A stretch of 64,000 nucleotides of DNA from Vibrio metoecus. Its GTDB lineage: Bacteria; Pseudomonadota; Gammaproteobacteria; Enterobacterales; Vibrionaceae. The stretch covers positions 248,001-312,000 of the forward strand of contig NZ_JJMN01000045.1 in the NCBI RefSeq assembly GCF_000696385.1. The letters run 5' to 3'. Positions 30,211 to 40,626 of the stretch are shown here, piece by piece. A program made the translations under genes and the position numbers. Within the stretch, counting starts at the first letter, position 1. Each line of letters begins with the position of its first letter. Below the pieces are notes generated by a model, which did no database searches, had not been told where the DNA came from, and saw nothing but the letters and a program-made list of their open reading frames with translations.

Positions 30211-31428
30211 TTATCCTTCGACCACTTTCATTAAGAGTAGACCATCATAGAGCGCCTGCTTAATCAAAGCAGCACCAGGCATTGTCGCCTGTTTATAAAA
30301 ACGGGATTCGACCAACTGTAAATCCTGATGATAGACCGGTAAGCTCTGTTCACGAATACATTGCTCAATCGAGGGGTATAAAATCGCTTTTGCTTGATTA
30401 ATTACGCCACCGATCAAGACCTTATCTGGGTTAAATAGGTTAATCACAATCGCAATCGCAGCACCTAAATAACGCCCAAGCTGCTGAATTACGTCCACCG
30501 CCAGTGGATCTCCATCCGCAGCGGCTGCACAAATATCTTCGATAGAAATATCTTCGATTATGGCAAGGCAACTGGTTTCTCCAGCCATAATTCGAGCTTT
30601 GACCTGATCTCGTATCGCTTGTGAGGACGCCACTGTTTCTAAACAACCGTAATTTCCACAGTGACAACGCTTACCTTTGGGATCGATTTGAATATGGCCT
30701 AACTCGCCAATGTTGCCATGCCGGCCTTGCAATACTCGTCCGTCGAGTACAATCCCGGCTCCAAGTCCATGATGGATTGAAATGAGTACTGAATTATCAA
30801 CATCCTGAGCATGACCAAACAATTTTTCCGCCAATGCCCATGCCCTTGTATCATTAGCAACAAAAACAGGTAACCCCGTGGCTTTATATATTTCAGGCCC
30901 TAATGCTAAATTTTTTACATTGTAGTGCGGCATTTGCAGCACAATACCTTGCTCAGAATTGACTAATCCCGGCAACGTAATGGCAATGCTAGTTACCCGA
31001 TCTAATTGTGCGGAATAAGTTTGGAAAAACTCTTCAATTTCAAACAATAAACGAGCGAGAACATCATCTTGATCGATTTCGTGGATATCGATTTTGGTGT
31101 CGATCAATACTTCCCCGCCCAATTCGTGTAGGGCAATCGTGAGATAACCACGGCCAAGACGCATAGAAAGAAATTGCCATCCCATATTGTTGGTTTGTAA
31201 CCCAACCGCAGGACGACCTCGGCTGATCGCCTCTTGAACCGTCGTTTCATGAATTAAGTGAGCGTCAATCAACTCACGCGTAATTTTGGTAATACTGGCT
31301 GGCGCAAGCTCACTCTCCTTCGACAAGTCGATGCGAGAGATTGGCCCTTTTTGGTCTATGAGTTTATATACGCGACCGGCATTGATCTGCTTAATGTGAT
31401 CAATGTGGCCGGGTTGAGCCATGTACAT
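30211..31428 (-). CDS. mlc: ROK-family transcriptional repressor Mlc
   Basis: Glucose-responsive repressor of ptsG and other sugar genes, relieved when unphosphorylated EIICB-Glc sequesters it. The 405-residue protein has an N-terminal winged helix (PGHIDHIKQINAGRVYKLID, ASITKITRELI), then the ROK domain with the zinc site CHCGNYGC and GVPVFV-like ATGLPVFVANDT. Its HTH matches E. coli Mlc. ATG 31428 has GGAG ten bases ahead; ATG 31422 is an alternative, and the frame back to 31524 lacks support. Its likely target ptsG is 8 kb away in this window. Confidence 0.9.
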   Translation of the reverse strand: MYMAQPGHIDHIKQINAGRVYKLIDQKGPISRIDLSKESELAPASITKITRELIDAHLIHETTVQEAISRGRPAVGLQTNNMGWQFLSMRLGRGYLTIALHELGGEVLIDTKIDIHEIDQDDVLARLLFEIEEFFQTYSAQLDRVTSIAITLPGLVNSEQGIVLQMPHYNVKNLALGPEIYKATGLPVFVANDTRAWALAEKLFGHAQDVDNSVLISIHHGLGAGIVLDGRVLQGRHGNIGELGHIQIDPKGKRCHCGNYGCLETVASSQAIRDQVKARIMAGETSCLAIIEDISIEDICAAAADGDPLAVDVIQQLGRYLGAAIAIVINLFNPDKVLIGGVINQAKAILYPSIEQCIREQSLPVYHQDLQLVESRFYKQATMPGAALIKQALYDGLLLMKVVEG

Positions 31429-31740
31429 GCGACCCGCTCCGGAATTCAACAACAAACCAATTTTTTTACTTTGCGAAGTAATTGTGAAGTTCTTTGTCAG
31501 ATAGGCGTGACAAATATCACGCATATCCCTAGAAGTTTGTGTTTTATATCCAATTATTAGGCTTTATTTCCCTCTTTCATCGATTCGCACGGTATACCAA
31601 AACCGAACAAACCCAAAGTCATCATAGGAGTCATATCCCAGTTCAAACACTTACTTCACAGCAAAAACGATCTAACTTTTTCTGAGTCACTATACTGAGT
31701 ATAAGCCTCGCTAATACTTTCAAATCTAAGGAACCTTGAT

Positions 31741-33186
31741 ATGAGCTCAACTTTACGTAGAACAAAAATCGTCACCACCTTAGGTCCTTCCACAGAAAGC
31801 CCCGAAATTTTAGAAGCCATCATTCGTGCAGGAGCCAATGTCGTGAGAATGAATTTCTCACACGGTACACCCGAAGATCATAAAAATAGAGCTCAAAAAG
31901 TACGTGAGATTGCGGCTAAATTAGGTCGCCATGTCGCCCTGCTCGGAGATTTGCAAGGACCCAAAATTCGCGTATCGACCTTTAAAGAAGGAAAAATCAT
32001 CTTAGCGGAAGGAGCGCCTTTTGTTCTTGATGCCGACTTAGCTAAAGGGGAAGGAACGATAGAAAGTGTCGGGATTGATTACAAAAAACTCCCTCAAGAT
32101 GTCCGCCAAGACGATATCTTGTTGCTTGATGATGGTCGTGTGCAACTGCAAGTAATACGTGTAGAAGCCAATAAAATTCATACCACCGTGCTGGTTGGCG
32201 GACCGCTTTCCAACAATAAAGGCATCAATAAAAAAGGCGGTGGATTATCCGCCGATGCATTAACAGAAAAAGACAAAAATGATATTCGACTCGCGGCAGA
32301 AATACAGGTGGAATATCTGGCCGTGTCTTTTCCTCGCAATGGTGAAGATATGAAGTATGCACGTCGGCTTGCCCAAGAAGCGGGGCTACATGCTCGTATG
32401 GTGGCTAAAGTTGAGCGGGCGGAAACCGTGTCTTGCGATGAAAACATTGATGATATTGTGCGTGCCTCAGATGTGATTATGGTCGCTCGGGGCGATCTCG
32501 GGGTTGAAATCGGTGACCCTGAACTGATTGCCGTCCAGAAAAAGCTGATTTCACGGGCAAAAAAGCTGAATCGGGTTGTCATTACCGCGACGCAGATGAT
32601 GGAGTCCATGATCACTAACCCGATGCCAACACGTGCGGAAGTGATGGATGTGGCGAATGCGGTTCTCGATGGGACTGACGCGGTCATGCTTTCAGGGGAA
32701 ACCGCGGCTGGCAAATACCCTGTCGAAACCGTTAAAGCAATGGCTGAAGTCTGTGTCGGCGCTGAAAAAATGATTGAGTCGAATGAACAAAACTATCGAA
32801 TAAAAAGTGTGTTCGTCACTGAAGAAGAAGCGATTGCGATGTCGACCATTTACGCGGCAAACCATTTGGAAGGCGTCAAAGCCATGGTGACACTGACCGA
32901 ATCTGGACGCACCGCATTAATGACCTCACGCCTAAACTCCGTATTCCCCATCTTTGCAATGTCGGCCAACCAAGCCACACTCAATCGCTGCGCACTATTA
33001 CGAGGCGTTATCCCTTTTTACTTCGATACCAAACAAGCCAGTGGTCTTGAGGCGGCAATTGCAGCGTTAGATGCACTCAAAGAGAGAAAGCTACTCGAAG
33101 AAGGCGATTTAGTCATCATTACCCAAGGCGACATTATGGGCGTAGAAGGCTCCACCAACTGCATGAGAATACTCCCCGTTTATTAA
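31741..33186 (+). CDS. pykA: Pyruvate kinase II
   Basis: Converts phosphoenolpyruvate and ADP to pyruvate and ATP. The 481-residue protein has [38 protein letters not shown], the metal and substrate region [16 protein letters not shown], and the signature [21 protein letters not shown]. It is closer to E. coli PykA (type II, AMP-activated) than PykF. It is divergent from mlc with a 312-base spacer that likely holds both promoters, and ends at a strong terminator. Confidence 0.95.
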   Translation: MSSTLRRTKIVTTLGPSTESPEILEAIIRAGANVVRMNFSHGTPEDHKNRAQKVREIAAKLGRHVALLGDLQGPKIRVSTFKEGKIILAEGAPFVLDADLAKGEGTIESVGIDYKKLPQDVRQDDILLLDDGRVQLQVIRVEANKIHTTVLVGGPLSNNKGINKKGGGLSADALTEKDKNDIRLAAEIQVEYLAVSFPRNGEDMKYARRLAQEAGLHARMVAKVERAETVSCDENIDDIVRASDVIMVARGDLGVEIGDPELIAVQKKLISRAKKLNRVVITATQMMESMITNPMPTRAEVMDVANAVLDGTDAVMLSGETAAGKYPVETVKAMAEVCVGAEKMIESNEQNYRIKSVFVTEEEAIAMSTIYAANHLEGVKAMVTLTESGRTALMTSRLNSVFPIFAMSANQATLNRCALLRGVIPFYFDTKQASGLEAAIAALDALKERKLLEEGDLVIITQGDIMGVEGSTNCMRILPVY

Positions 33187-33201
33187 GTCGTCGCATTACG
33201 C

Positions 33202-33226
33202 AAAAGGAGGCATTGCCTCCTTTTTT
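33202..33226. terminator. Terminator between pykA and the patatin gene
   Basis: AAAAGGAGGC and GCCTCCTTTT form a 10-bp stem with a 3-base loop, followed by extra T on the plus strand. A runs on the other side could also serve the convergent patatin gene. Confidence 0.88.
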
Positions 33227-33236
33227 GTCGCCAAGA

Positions 33237-34382
33237 CTAGAGGAGTTTCTTACGCAACTCCCCTGCTTCACTATACGCCTTTAAAAAGCGATACCCCGCT
33301 TTAACGCCAAGCTCGTAGTCATATTCAAGATCTTCTGATGAACTCAGTAAGGAATTGGAATGAAGCGGCTCACTAGGCATGATTTGCGTAATAAAAGTAT
33401 CGTCGTGATGAGCATCAAGAAATTCACTGGTTAGCGCATAAGTCTGATAATGCACCATTAATAAATCCGCTAAACCTGCGTCAAATTTACTCCCCATTAA
33501 GTGACTAAGGCGATAAATATCATCGGCACCAAAGAGCCATCGACCGCCATTGAGAGCATCCAAATTCTTCTGATCTTTTTTCTGCTCCCTTGCTCGCAGC
33601 TTCTGCTGCTGGAAAAACTCACTCCATTCCTGACGCCATCCCGACCATTTATGCTGCCATTGCTGTTGGAGATAACTTAATGACTCGGGTAGCCAATGAG
33701 GAGACTCGATGCTCATCGGCAATGAACCCTTTTCTTCTAGTGGCGTATATTCTGTGCGGATAACGGTGATAAAGCGCGCCTCTTTACGCCACGCTTCTTG
33801 CACAGGGATCGAAGCTGAAACACCCCCATCAATATAAGGTTTACCCGCAAGAGTGACAGGTTCAGGGTAAAGACCAGGGATAGCACACGTTGCCAGTAAC
33901 ACTTGCTGCCAATCGCCACCTAACATCGGAAAGTAGGCATCTTTCAGATCATCTGCAGAAGTAACGGCAGCATAAGCTTTTCGCTTACCCAACACTTGAC
34001 GCGCCATTCCTAAATCTAAACGGTAGGGATATTCACAAATACGATCCAATGCCCACTGCATATTCATGTATTGCTTACGCCGAATATAGCCAAACAAATG
34101 GAAAAACTCAGGTTGAGTGGTGAGTTCTAAAATAAAGGCTTTACTTAACCCCGTTTGACGGGACAAAAACGCGCACAAATTCATGGCGCCAGCAGAGGTA
34201 CCGTAAAACTCATGGTAGGGGTCGAAGTTAGAGAGAAGAAAAGCGTCTAATACACCAGCAGTAAATATTCCTCTCTGGCCTCCCCCTTGGGCGACCAAAG
34301 CATGTTTACCACCGATGTATTTCGCTAAACGCTGAGTATCGAGCTTCGTCCATGCATCAGAAACAATTCCACCACTATTCAT
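33237..34382 (-). CDS. Patatin-like phospholipase
   Basis: Serine-aspartate lipid acyl hydrolase of 381 residues. The patatin signatures are complete: the oxyanion loop VAQGGGQRGIFTAGVLDAF near residue 30, the nucleophile in FYGTSAGAMN near residue 62, and the catalytic Asp in KPYIDGGVSAS. No signal peptide is visible, so it may act on the inner face of the membrane or be exported otherwise. ATG 34382 is preferred to GTG 34394. It lies 18 bases after the ynhF-like gene on the same strand, so the two share a transcript. Confidence 0.85.
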   Translation of the reverse strand: MNSGGIVSDAWTKLDTQRLAKYIGGKHALVAQGGGQRGIFTAGVLDAFLLSNFDPYHEFYGTSAGAMNLCAFLSRQTGLSKAFILELTTQPEFFHLFGYIRRKQYMNMQWALDRICEYPYRLDLGMARQVLGKRKAYAAVTSADDLKDAYFPMLGGDWQQVLLATCAIPGLYPEPVTLAGKPYIDGGVSASIPVQEAWRKEARFITVIRTEYTPLEEKGSLPMSIESPHWLPESLSYLQQQWQHKWSGWRQEWSEFFQQQKLRAREQKKDQKNLDALNGGRWLFGADDIYRLSHLMGSKFDAGLADLLMVHYQTYALTSEFLDAHHDDTFITQIMPSEPLHSNSLLSSSEDLEYDYELGVKAGYRFLKAYSEAGELRKKLL

Positions 34383-34400
34383 ATGCAGGACCACCCAAGA

Positions 34401-34490
34401 CTAGTGTGTAATTGCAATCACTCCAAAACTGATCAACGCAGTAAACGTGATCGCGACAATAACCAACGCAAATTTCAGATCTTGTTCCAT
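34401..34490 (-). CDS. ynhF: YnhF-like small membrane protein, 29 residues
   Basis: A 29-residue peptide beginning MEQDLKFALVIVAI with one transmembrane helix and ending VIAITH. It closely resembles E. coli YnhF, a 29-residue membrane protein of unknown function, in length, MxxDLKF start and terminal His. A perfect AAGGAGG lies seven bases before ATG 34490. Codons read cleanly to TAG 34401. It is too short for most gene finders. It leads the patatin gene, which suggests but does not prove a membrane link. Confidence 0.85.
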   Translation of the reverse strand: MEQDLKFALVIVAITFTALISFGVIAITH

Positions 34491-34626
34491 AGCAACCTCC
34501 TTGGTGACATAACAAAGTAATAACATCGGTGTGAAGTATCTTCAAGATTTGCCGTTTTTTTGTGCACGATTATGCAGTTACTATCACAATAACTTTCATC
34601 GTCAAAAACTTGGCTAGGAACTCAAG

Positions 34627-35217
34627 ATGCGTCAGATAAATATTTTAATTCTCAGTGTGTTACTTTTATTTTTTTCACCTTTTAGCACCGCAGATTGGAT
34701 GGTAACACCATCGATGGGCTATACCATAGGCGGCACAGTGCTTAATCAAACTGGCACTCAATACGATCTAGAAAGTTCAAGTAGTTACGCATTAGCCATT
34801 GAAACCCCTTACCAAAAAGGACGTGTCGGTCTGTTTTATTTTGCTCAGCCAACTCAAGTCGAAACCCTCGTCAATCAAGATGCAAACATTCACTATTTAC
34901 ATTTTCAAAGTAGCATCTACTACCCTATCTCAGACAAATTTTCTTCTTTCATAGGTCTTGGCCTTGGTGGAGCATATACGGATGTCAGTTGGGCTGATAA
35001 AAAATATGGGTTTTCGGCCAGTGCCTTTGGCGGGTTCGAATACCAAATCGCATCACATATTGCAGTAAATGCTCAGCTACGTTGGCTAGGCACAATGGTA
35101 GACAGCGATTCCACTGCAGCCTGTACATTGCCGTCATCAGAAAGCTGTATCGTAAAATTTAATTCTGACTGGCTTAACCAAGCTTCCGCTCAGATTGGTA
35201 TCACGATTCGCTTCTGA
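34627..35217 (+). CDS. Outer-membrane beta-barrel protein
   Basis: A 196-residue exported protein. Signal peptide MRQINILILSVLLLFFSPFSTA with cleavage near residue 22. The mature part alternates strands (GRVGLFYFAQPT, HYLHFQSSIYYPIS, KFSSFIGLGLGGAYTDV) and ends SAQIGITIRF with terminal Phe, the usual outer-membrane signature. Eight strands are likely, similar in size to OmpW/OmpX-like barrels. Two cysteines (ACTLPSSESC) are close enough for a disulfide. Function unknown; divergent from ynhF. Confidence 0.78.
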   Translation: MRQINILILSVLLLFFSPFSTADWMVTPSMGYTIGGTVLNQTGTQYDLESSSSYALAIETPYQKGRVGLFYFAQPTQVETLVNQDANIHYLHFQSSIYYPISDKFSSFIGLGLGGAYTDVSWADKKYGFSASAFGGFEYQIASHIAVNAQLRWLGTMVDSDSTAACTLPSSESCIVKFNSDWLNQASAQIGITIRF

Positions 35218-35707
35218 CCACAAAACTTTAACAAAGTCGCAAAACTGGATTTATCTCCTACGAGTTGTCTGTTTTTTAGACAGACACTCTTCGCTTTATA
35301 TTAGATAGTTCTATCAGTGAAAAACTTCATTCCAGTTGTATGCACTAACATATTTACCGTACACGCAATATTCATCGAAGAATCGACAGAAAAACAAAAA
35401 ATACAACCCATCAACAACAATATTTTAACCTATAGAATCTATTGCCACCAAAAAAATAAAACGGTAGTCTCGAATCATTGCGTAGCTGATTATTTCAGAT
35501 TCCGCAAACACACATCGCGTAACTAAGAATAAAATCCTAGGCTTTCGCTCAGCAATCAATATATATAACTAACTTTTTGCAGAATCATGGATGATAGAGC
35601 AAAAGTTCACCGCACAAAAACAGTACGGATAACTTGTTTTTCCATCCTCAGATTCAGCGACCGCTGACGAAAAGCTTCATACCCTAGGATATTGCAAGGA
35701 GTTGTTT
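35218..35707. other. AT-rich intergenic region before the NSS transporter gene
   Basis: Holds 490 bases. A 69-codon frame at 35317-35526 is AT-rich, lacks a ribosome site and resembles nothing, so I do not count it. TGTCT and AGACA at 35265-35280 form a short hairpin that may end the upstream gene. AAGGAG at 35695-35700 is the ribosome site of the transporter. No promoter is obvious. Confidence 0.5.
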
Positions 35708-37168
35708 ATGAAGCGAGAACAATGGGGATCCCGTGTTGGATTCGTATTAGCCGCCGTAGGTTCGGCGATTGGTCTTGGTAATATTTGGCGTTTCCCTTAC
35801 ATGGCTTATGAAAATGGTGGGGGTGCCTTTTTTATTCCTTACCTGTTTGCCATGGTCACCGCGGGTATTCCGTTTATGATCCTTGAGTTTGGCATGGGGC
35901 AAAAGCATCGTGGTTCTGCACCCACGACCCTAGCCAAAATTCATTCTAAATTTGAATGGCTTGGTTGGTTCCAAGTAGGCATTGCTGCTGTCATTGCTGT
36001 GTACTACGTCGCCGTTATTGGTTGGGCTATCTCTTATTTCGGAATGTCGTTTACCCAAAGTTGGGGCAGTGATACCAATGCTTTTTTCTTTAGTGAATAT
36101 CTAAAGTTAGGGGATAACTCACCGACCAATCTTGGCGGAATTCAGTGGCAAATTGCATTTGCTATGCTCATCGCTTGGGTGATCACTTATGCAGCCATTG
36201 TAGGTGGTGTGAAAAAAGGGATTGAACGTGCATCGAAAATCATGATGCCCGTTCTGTTTATCATGGTACTTATTCTTATTGCTCGAATGATTTTCCTCCC
36301 TGGTGCTTTAGATGGTGTGAACTACATGTTCCAACCTGATTTCAGCAAAATTTGGGATGTAAAAGTGTGGGCAGCGGCATACGGACAGATTTTCTTCACG
36401 CTCAGTATTGGCTTTGCCATCATGCTGGCTTATTCAAGCTATTTGCCTGAGAAATCAGACATCACAAACAATGCCTTCATGACGGTGCTTATCAACTGTG
36501 GCTTCTCAGTGCTCGCAGGTATCATGATCTTCTCTGTTTTGGGTTACATGGCTCAAGAACAAGGAAAACCATTAACTGAAGTGGTTTCTGCGGGTGTAGG
36601 TCTTGCGTTCGTCACTTTACCAGCGGCGATTAACTTACTTCCTATCCCTTATATCCTTGGTCCTTTGTTCTTCCTCGCTCTCGTTGTAGCGGGTTTGAGC
36701 TCTCACATTTCGATCATGGAAGCCGTAACGTCTGCGATTATCGATAAACTGAGCTGGAGTCGTAAAAAAGCAGCAAACGTGGTGATTGGTACAGGCGTAC
36801 TCGTTTCGATGGCCTTTGCAACCAATGGAGGCTTACTACTGCTGGATCTGGTTGACCATTTCGCCAACAACGTTGGTATTATGGCGAGTTGTTTAGTAGA
36901 GCTGATCCTCATGACTTGGCTGCTCAAAATTTCAGATGTACGTAAGTACGTGAACAGTATTTCAGACTTCAACATCGGTGTATGGTTTGATATTTGCCTG
37001 CGCTTCGTATCCCCCGTCATTCTGGCTATTATTGTGGCGACAAAACTGCAAACGCTGTTTACCGAAGGCTATGGTGGTTATGATTTAACACTGGGTTGGG
37101 CCATTATCGCGGCACTCTTGGTGATTGGAGTTCTTATCAATGCAGGTTCACGCAAGGAGGCATACTAA
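35708..37168 (+). CDS. Sodium-dependent NSS transporter, MetP-like large subunit
   Basis: Neurotransmitter:sodium symporter family (LeuT fold); this bacterial subgroup with a small partner imports methionine or alanine. The 486-residue protein starts MKREQWGSRVGFVLAAVGSA and carries the sodium-binding unwound helix AIGLGNIWRFPYMAYENGGG near residue 20. About eleven to twelve hydrophobic segments follow, including GQIFFTLSIGFAIMLAYSSY (helix 6-like). ATG 35708 has AAGGAG seven bases ahead. The stop overlaps the next start (TAATG), coupling it to the small subunit. Confidence 0.9.
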   Translation: MKREQWGSRVGFVLAAVGSAIGLGNIWRFPYMAYENGGGAFFIPYLFAMVTAGIPFMILEFGMGQKHRGSAPTTLAKIHSKFEWLGWFQVGIAAVIAVYYVAVIGWAISYFGMSFTQSWGSDTNAFFFSEYLKLGDNSPTNLGGIQWQIAFAMLIAWVITYAAIVGGVKKGIERASKIMMPVLFIMVLILIARMIFLPGALDGVNYMFQPDFSKIWDVKVWAAAYGQIFFTLSIGFAIMLAYSSYLPEKSDITNNAFMTVLINCGFSVLAGIMIFSVLGYMAQEQGKPLTEVVSAGVGLAFVTLPAAINLLPIPYILGPLFFLALVVAGLSSHISIMEAVTSAIIDKLSWSRKKAANVVIGTGVLVSMAFATNGGLLLLDLVDHFANNVGIMASCLVELILMTWLLKISDVRKYVNSISDFNIGVWFDICLRFVSPVILAIIVATKLQTLFTEGYGGYDLTLGWAIIAALLVIGVLINAGSRKEAY

Positions 37169-37260
37169 TGACAATCAGTGCAATTATTATGATGATCATC
37201 GGTCTAGGGATCACATGGGGTGGTGCTGCCATCTGTATTAAAAAAGCCATGAATAAATAA
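37168..37260 (+). CDS. MetS-family small subunit of the NSS transporter, 30 residues
   Basis: A 30-residue peptide, MTISAIIMMIIGLGITWGG then AAICIKKAMNK, with one transmembrane helix ending in basic residues. This is the known pattern of the methionine/alanine importer small subunit (MetS of Corynebacterium, PF16951) that always follows MetP-like genes. It overlaps the transporter stop by one base and has AAGGAGG 11-12 bases upstream. The substrate in this organism is not known. Confidence 0.88.
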   Translation: MTISAIIMMIIGLGITWGGAAICIKKAMNK

Positions 37261-37304
37261 TTCATCGCCTTATATCAAGGCCAGCTCATGCTGGCCTATT
37301 TTAT

Positions 37305-37703
37305 TTAAAAACGGTAAATCACACCGACAGCTGCGCCTAGCTGTAGCTCAGCACCACTGTAAAAGTTCACTTGTGGACTCAGTTGTCCGTATAGATCAAC
37401 GTTAGGTACCACAGTCCAATCGAGCCCAATTGGTAGCCTAACACCAAATTCATCATCCCACTCAGCCCATGCACCTGCACCGACATACCAACTTAGCGGC
37501 GTTGATGACGATAAATCGCCGCGTTTAAACAGGTAATCTGCAGCCATACCGTCATTACCCACCGTTAATCGATATTGTTGCCCTAACTCAACAACAGCAC
37601 TCAATCCTTGATCTACTGCCATACCCACAGCCACATTATTCGAATTGGCAAATGCAGCGTTTGAAACACACAACATCCCTAAAACAATCAATCTCAAGTT
37701 CAC
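37305..37703 (-). CDS. Small putative outer-membrane beta-barrel protein
   Basis: A 132-residue exported protein. The GTG at 37703 gives a normal signal peptide (VNLRLIVLGMLCVSNAAFA, cleavage near 19) with AGGA seven bases ahead; the frame to 37769 would bury it. The mature part is Gly- and Tyr-rich with alternating strands (LSWYVGAGAWAEWD, VDLYGQLSPQVNFYSG) and ends VGVIYRF with terminal Phe. About eight short strands are possible. No family recognised. It is convergent with the NSS gene pair. Confidence 0.72.
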   Translation of the reverse strand: MNLRLIVLGMLCVSNAAFANSNNVAVGMAVDQGLSAVVELGQQYRLTVGNDGMAADYLFKRGDLSSSTPLSWYVGAGAWAEWDDEFGVRLPIGLDWTVVPNVDLYGQLSPQVNFYSGAELQLGAAVGVIYRF

Positions 37704-37931
37704 AATACATTCCTGCCCTTGATAAAAAATGAAGCGTAAATTTACTTGGCTTACTGAAAAAAGTGTCAAGCGGGTGTTAACCGAAGAGTCTTATTGACAA
37801 AAAACGAGAAAGCGGGCGACTCGTTCGAATGCGATTCACTCTGATGTACTACGATCGCTTCACTCTCAACGCCAAGCCCAACCAGTTGAATAAACAATCA
37901 CCGCGGCTAAAAGCGGTAGTTTAGGGATGAC

Positions 37932-37961
37932 AATAAAAAAGGAGACCAGTGGTCTCCTTTT
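37932..37961 (-). terminator. Rho-independent terminator of ptsG
   Basis: AAAAGGAGACC and GGTCTCCTTTT (37937-37947 and 37951-37961) form an 11-bp stem. On the minus strand it is followed by TTTTTTATTG, 20 bases after the ptsG stop. Confidence 0.9.
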
Positions 37962-37981
37962 CTCTAGGGGGAAGAATGAGA

Positions 37982-39511
<1,530 letters not shown>

Positions 39512-39549
39512 TTATATTTTCCGGCTCTAAATATATCTTGATAACCCTC

Positions 39550-39575
39550 AAATTTTCTAGTTTGCGAAGAAATTA
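39550..39575 (-). promoter_or_regulatory. Candidate Mlc-type operator upstream of ptsG
   Basis: AAATTTTCTAGTTTGCGAAG followed by AAATTA is an imperfect palindrome with AT-rich flanks and a TTCG/CGAA-like centre, the general form of Mlc/NagC sites. It lies about 140 bases upstream of the ptsG start. Agreement with the consensus is only partial. Confidence 0.35.
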
Positions 39576-39812
39576 AGTTTCAAATTACTAATTAGATCAC
39601 AATCAGCGGACCTCATTTTTCAACCAAAAAATGACAATAACTACATGTTTTATATAAAATTAATAATTGATAGCATTAATTTTACTGGGTAAATAAAATA
39701 AGCATGCATGTTATTTTTAGTAACAAAATTACATTTCCATTAAATTAGCTCTAATTTTCAACAGATAGAGTAAACACTCGCTTATTTGTAATTTCTTATT
39801 TATTTGGCGAAT

Positions 39813-39840
39813 AAAAAAGCGAGCAAATGCTCGCTTTTTT
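39813..39840. terminator. Terminator at the end of the tatD block
   Basis: AAAAAAGCGAGCA and TGCTCGCTTTTTT form a 13-bp perfect arm pair with a minimal loop. On the minus strand a T run follows, just after the corrected tatD stop at 39856. Confidence 0.88.
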
Positions 39841-39855
39841 ATCTAATTATGATTT

Positions 39856-40626
39856 TTATCGCAAAAAAAGATCTTTGTAAATTATTGGTGGTTTTTTTCA
39901 GCAACCTCGGTGAGAGACACCCCCTTTTAGCTGGGCAATATAGGCTGCGACTTCTACCACATACGCGGGTTGATTCTCTTTTCCCCGATGAGGAATGGGA
40001 GCTAAATAAGGCGAGTCAGTCTCAATCAATAAACGCTCAAGTGGTAAGGTTTTCACTACTTCTTTCAACTCTGTTGCCTGACGAAATGTAACAATCCCAG
40101 AGATTGAGATATAAAAGCCCAAATCCATCGCGGCCTGTGCAAAAGGCAAATCTTCGGTAAAACAGTGGATCACACCACCACAGCGCTCTGCATGCCCCTC
40201 TCTTAACAGTTGCAAAGTGTCTTGTTGAGCATTACGGGTATGGATTATCAGCGGCTTATTCAGTGCAACCGCGGTTTCAATTTGCTGCCGAAAACGCAAT
40301 TTTTGTAAGTCGGCAGTTTCAGGTTGATAGTGATAATCTAAGCCTGTTTCACCTATCGCAACCACTTTAGGATGCCGTGCATACTGATGGAACAGATCGA
40401 GAGAAAATTCACTCTCAACATCCAGCGGATGAACACCACAAGAGGCATACACTTGCGGATAAGGATCAATCATCTGCAACATATTAGGGAAAGAGTCGAG
40501 AGTGACGCCCACGGACAACAAATGCTCAACTTTTGCTTGATGTGCTTTGGCAATTACATCACTCACATCCGTGTGCAGTTCTTGGTAATCCAACTTGTCC
40601 AGATGACAATGTGAGTCTACAAACAT
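39856..40626 (-). pseudogene. ycfH: TatD-family metal-dependent hydrolase (YcfH), frame disrupted near 3' end
   Basis: TIM-barrel nuclease-like hydrolase. Residues 1-235 read well: FVDSHCHLDKLDY (metal His pair), GETGLDYHYQPE, IIHTRNAQ, HCFTED, and ETDSPYLAPIPHRGKENQP with the catalytic Asp. The raw frame then ends LKGGVSHRGC. Removing one G (run at 39920-39924), one A (run at 39892-39898) and one A (39878) gives LKGVSLTEVAEKTTNNFKDLFLR and a 255-residue protein, which aligns with the E. coli C-terminus. The three extra bases restore the length but scramble residues 235-255. Its start overlaps holB by 10 bases. Confidence 0.82.

Noticed and set aside
32178..32714. A 178-codon open frame antisense to pykA
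   Set aside because: Ser/Ala-rich shadow of a clearly real pyruvate kinase gene, with no ribosome site or family match.
35317..35526. A 69-codon frame in the gap before the NSS transporter
   Set aside because: AT-rich composition, no ribosome site, no recognisable fold, and a start codon that is not ATG.
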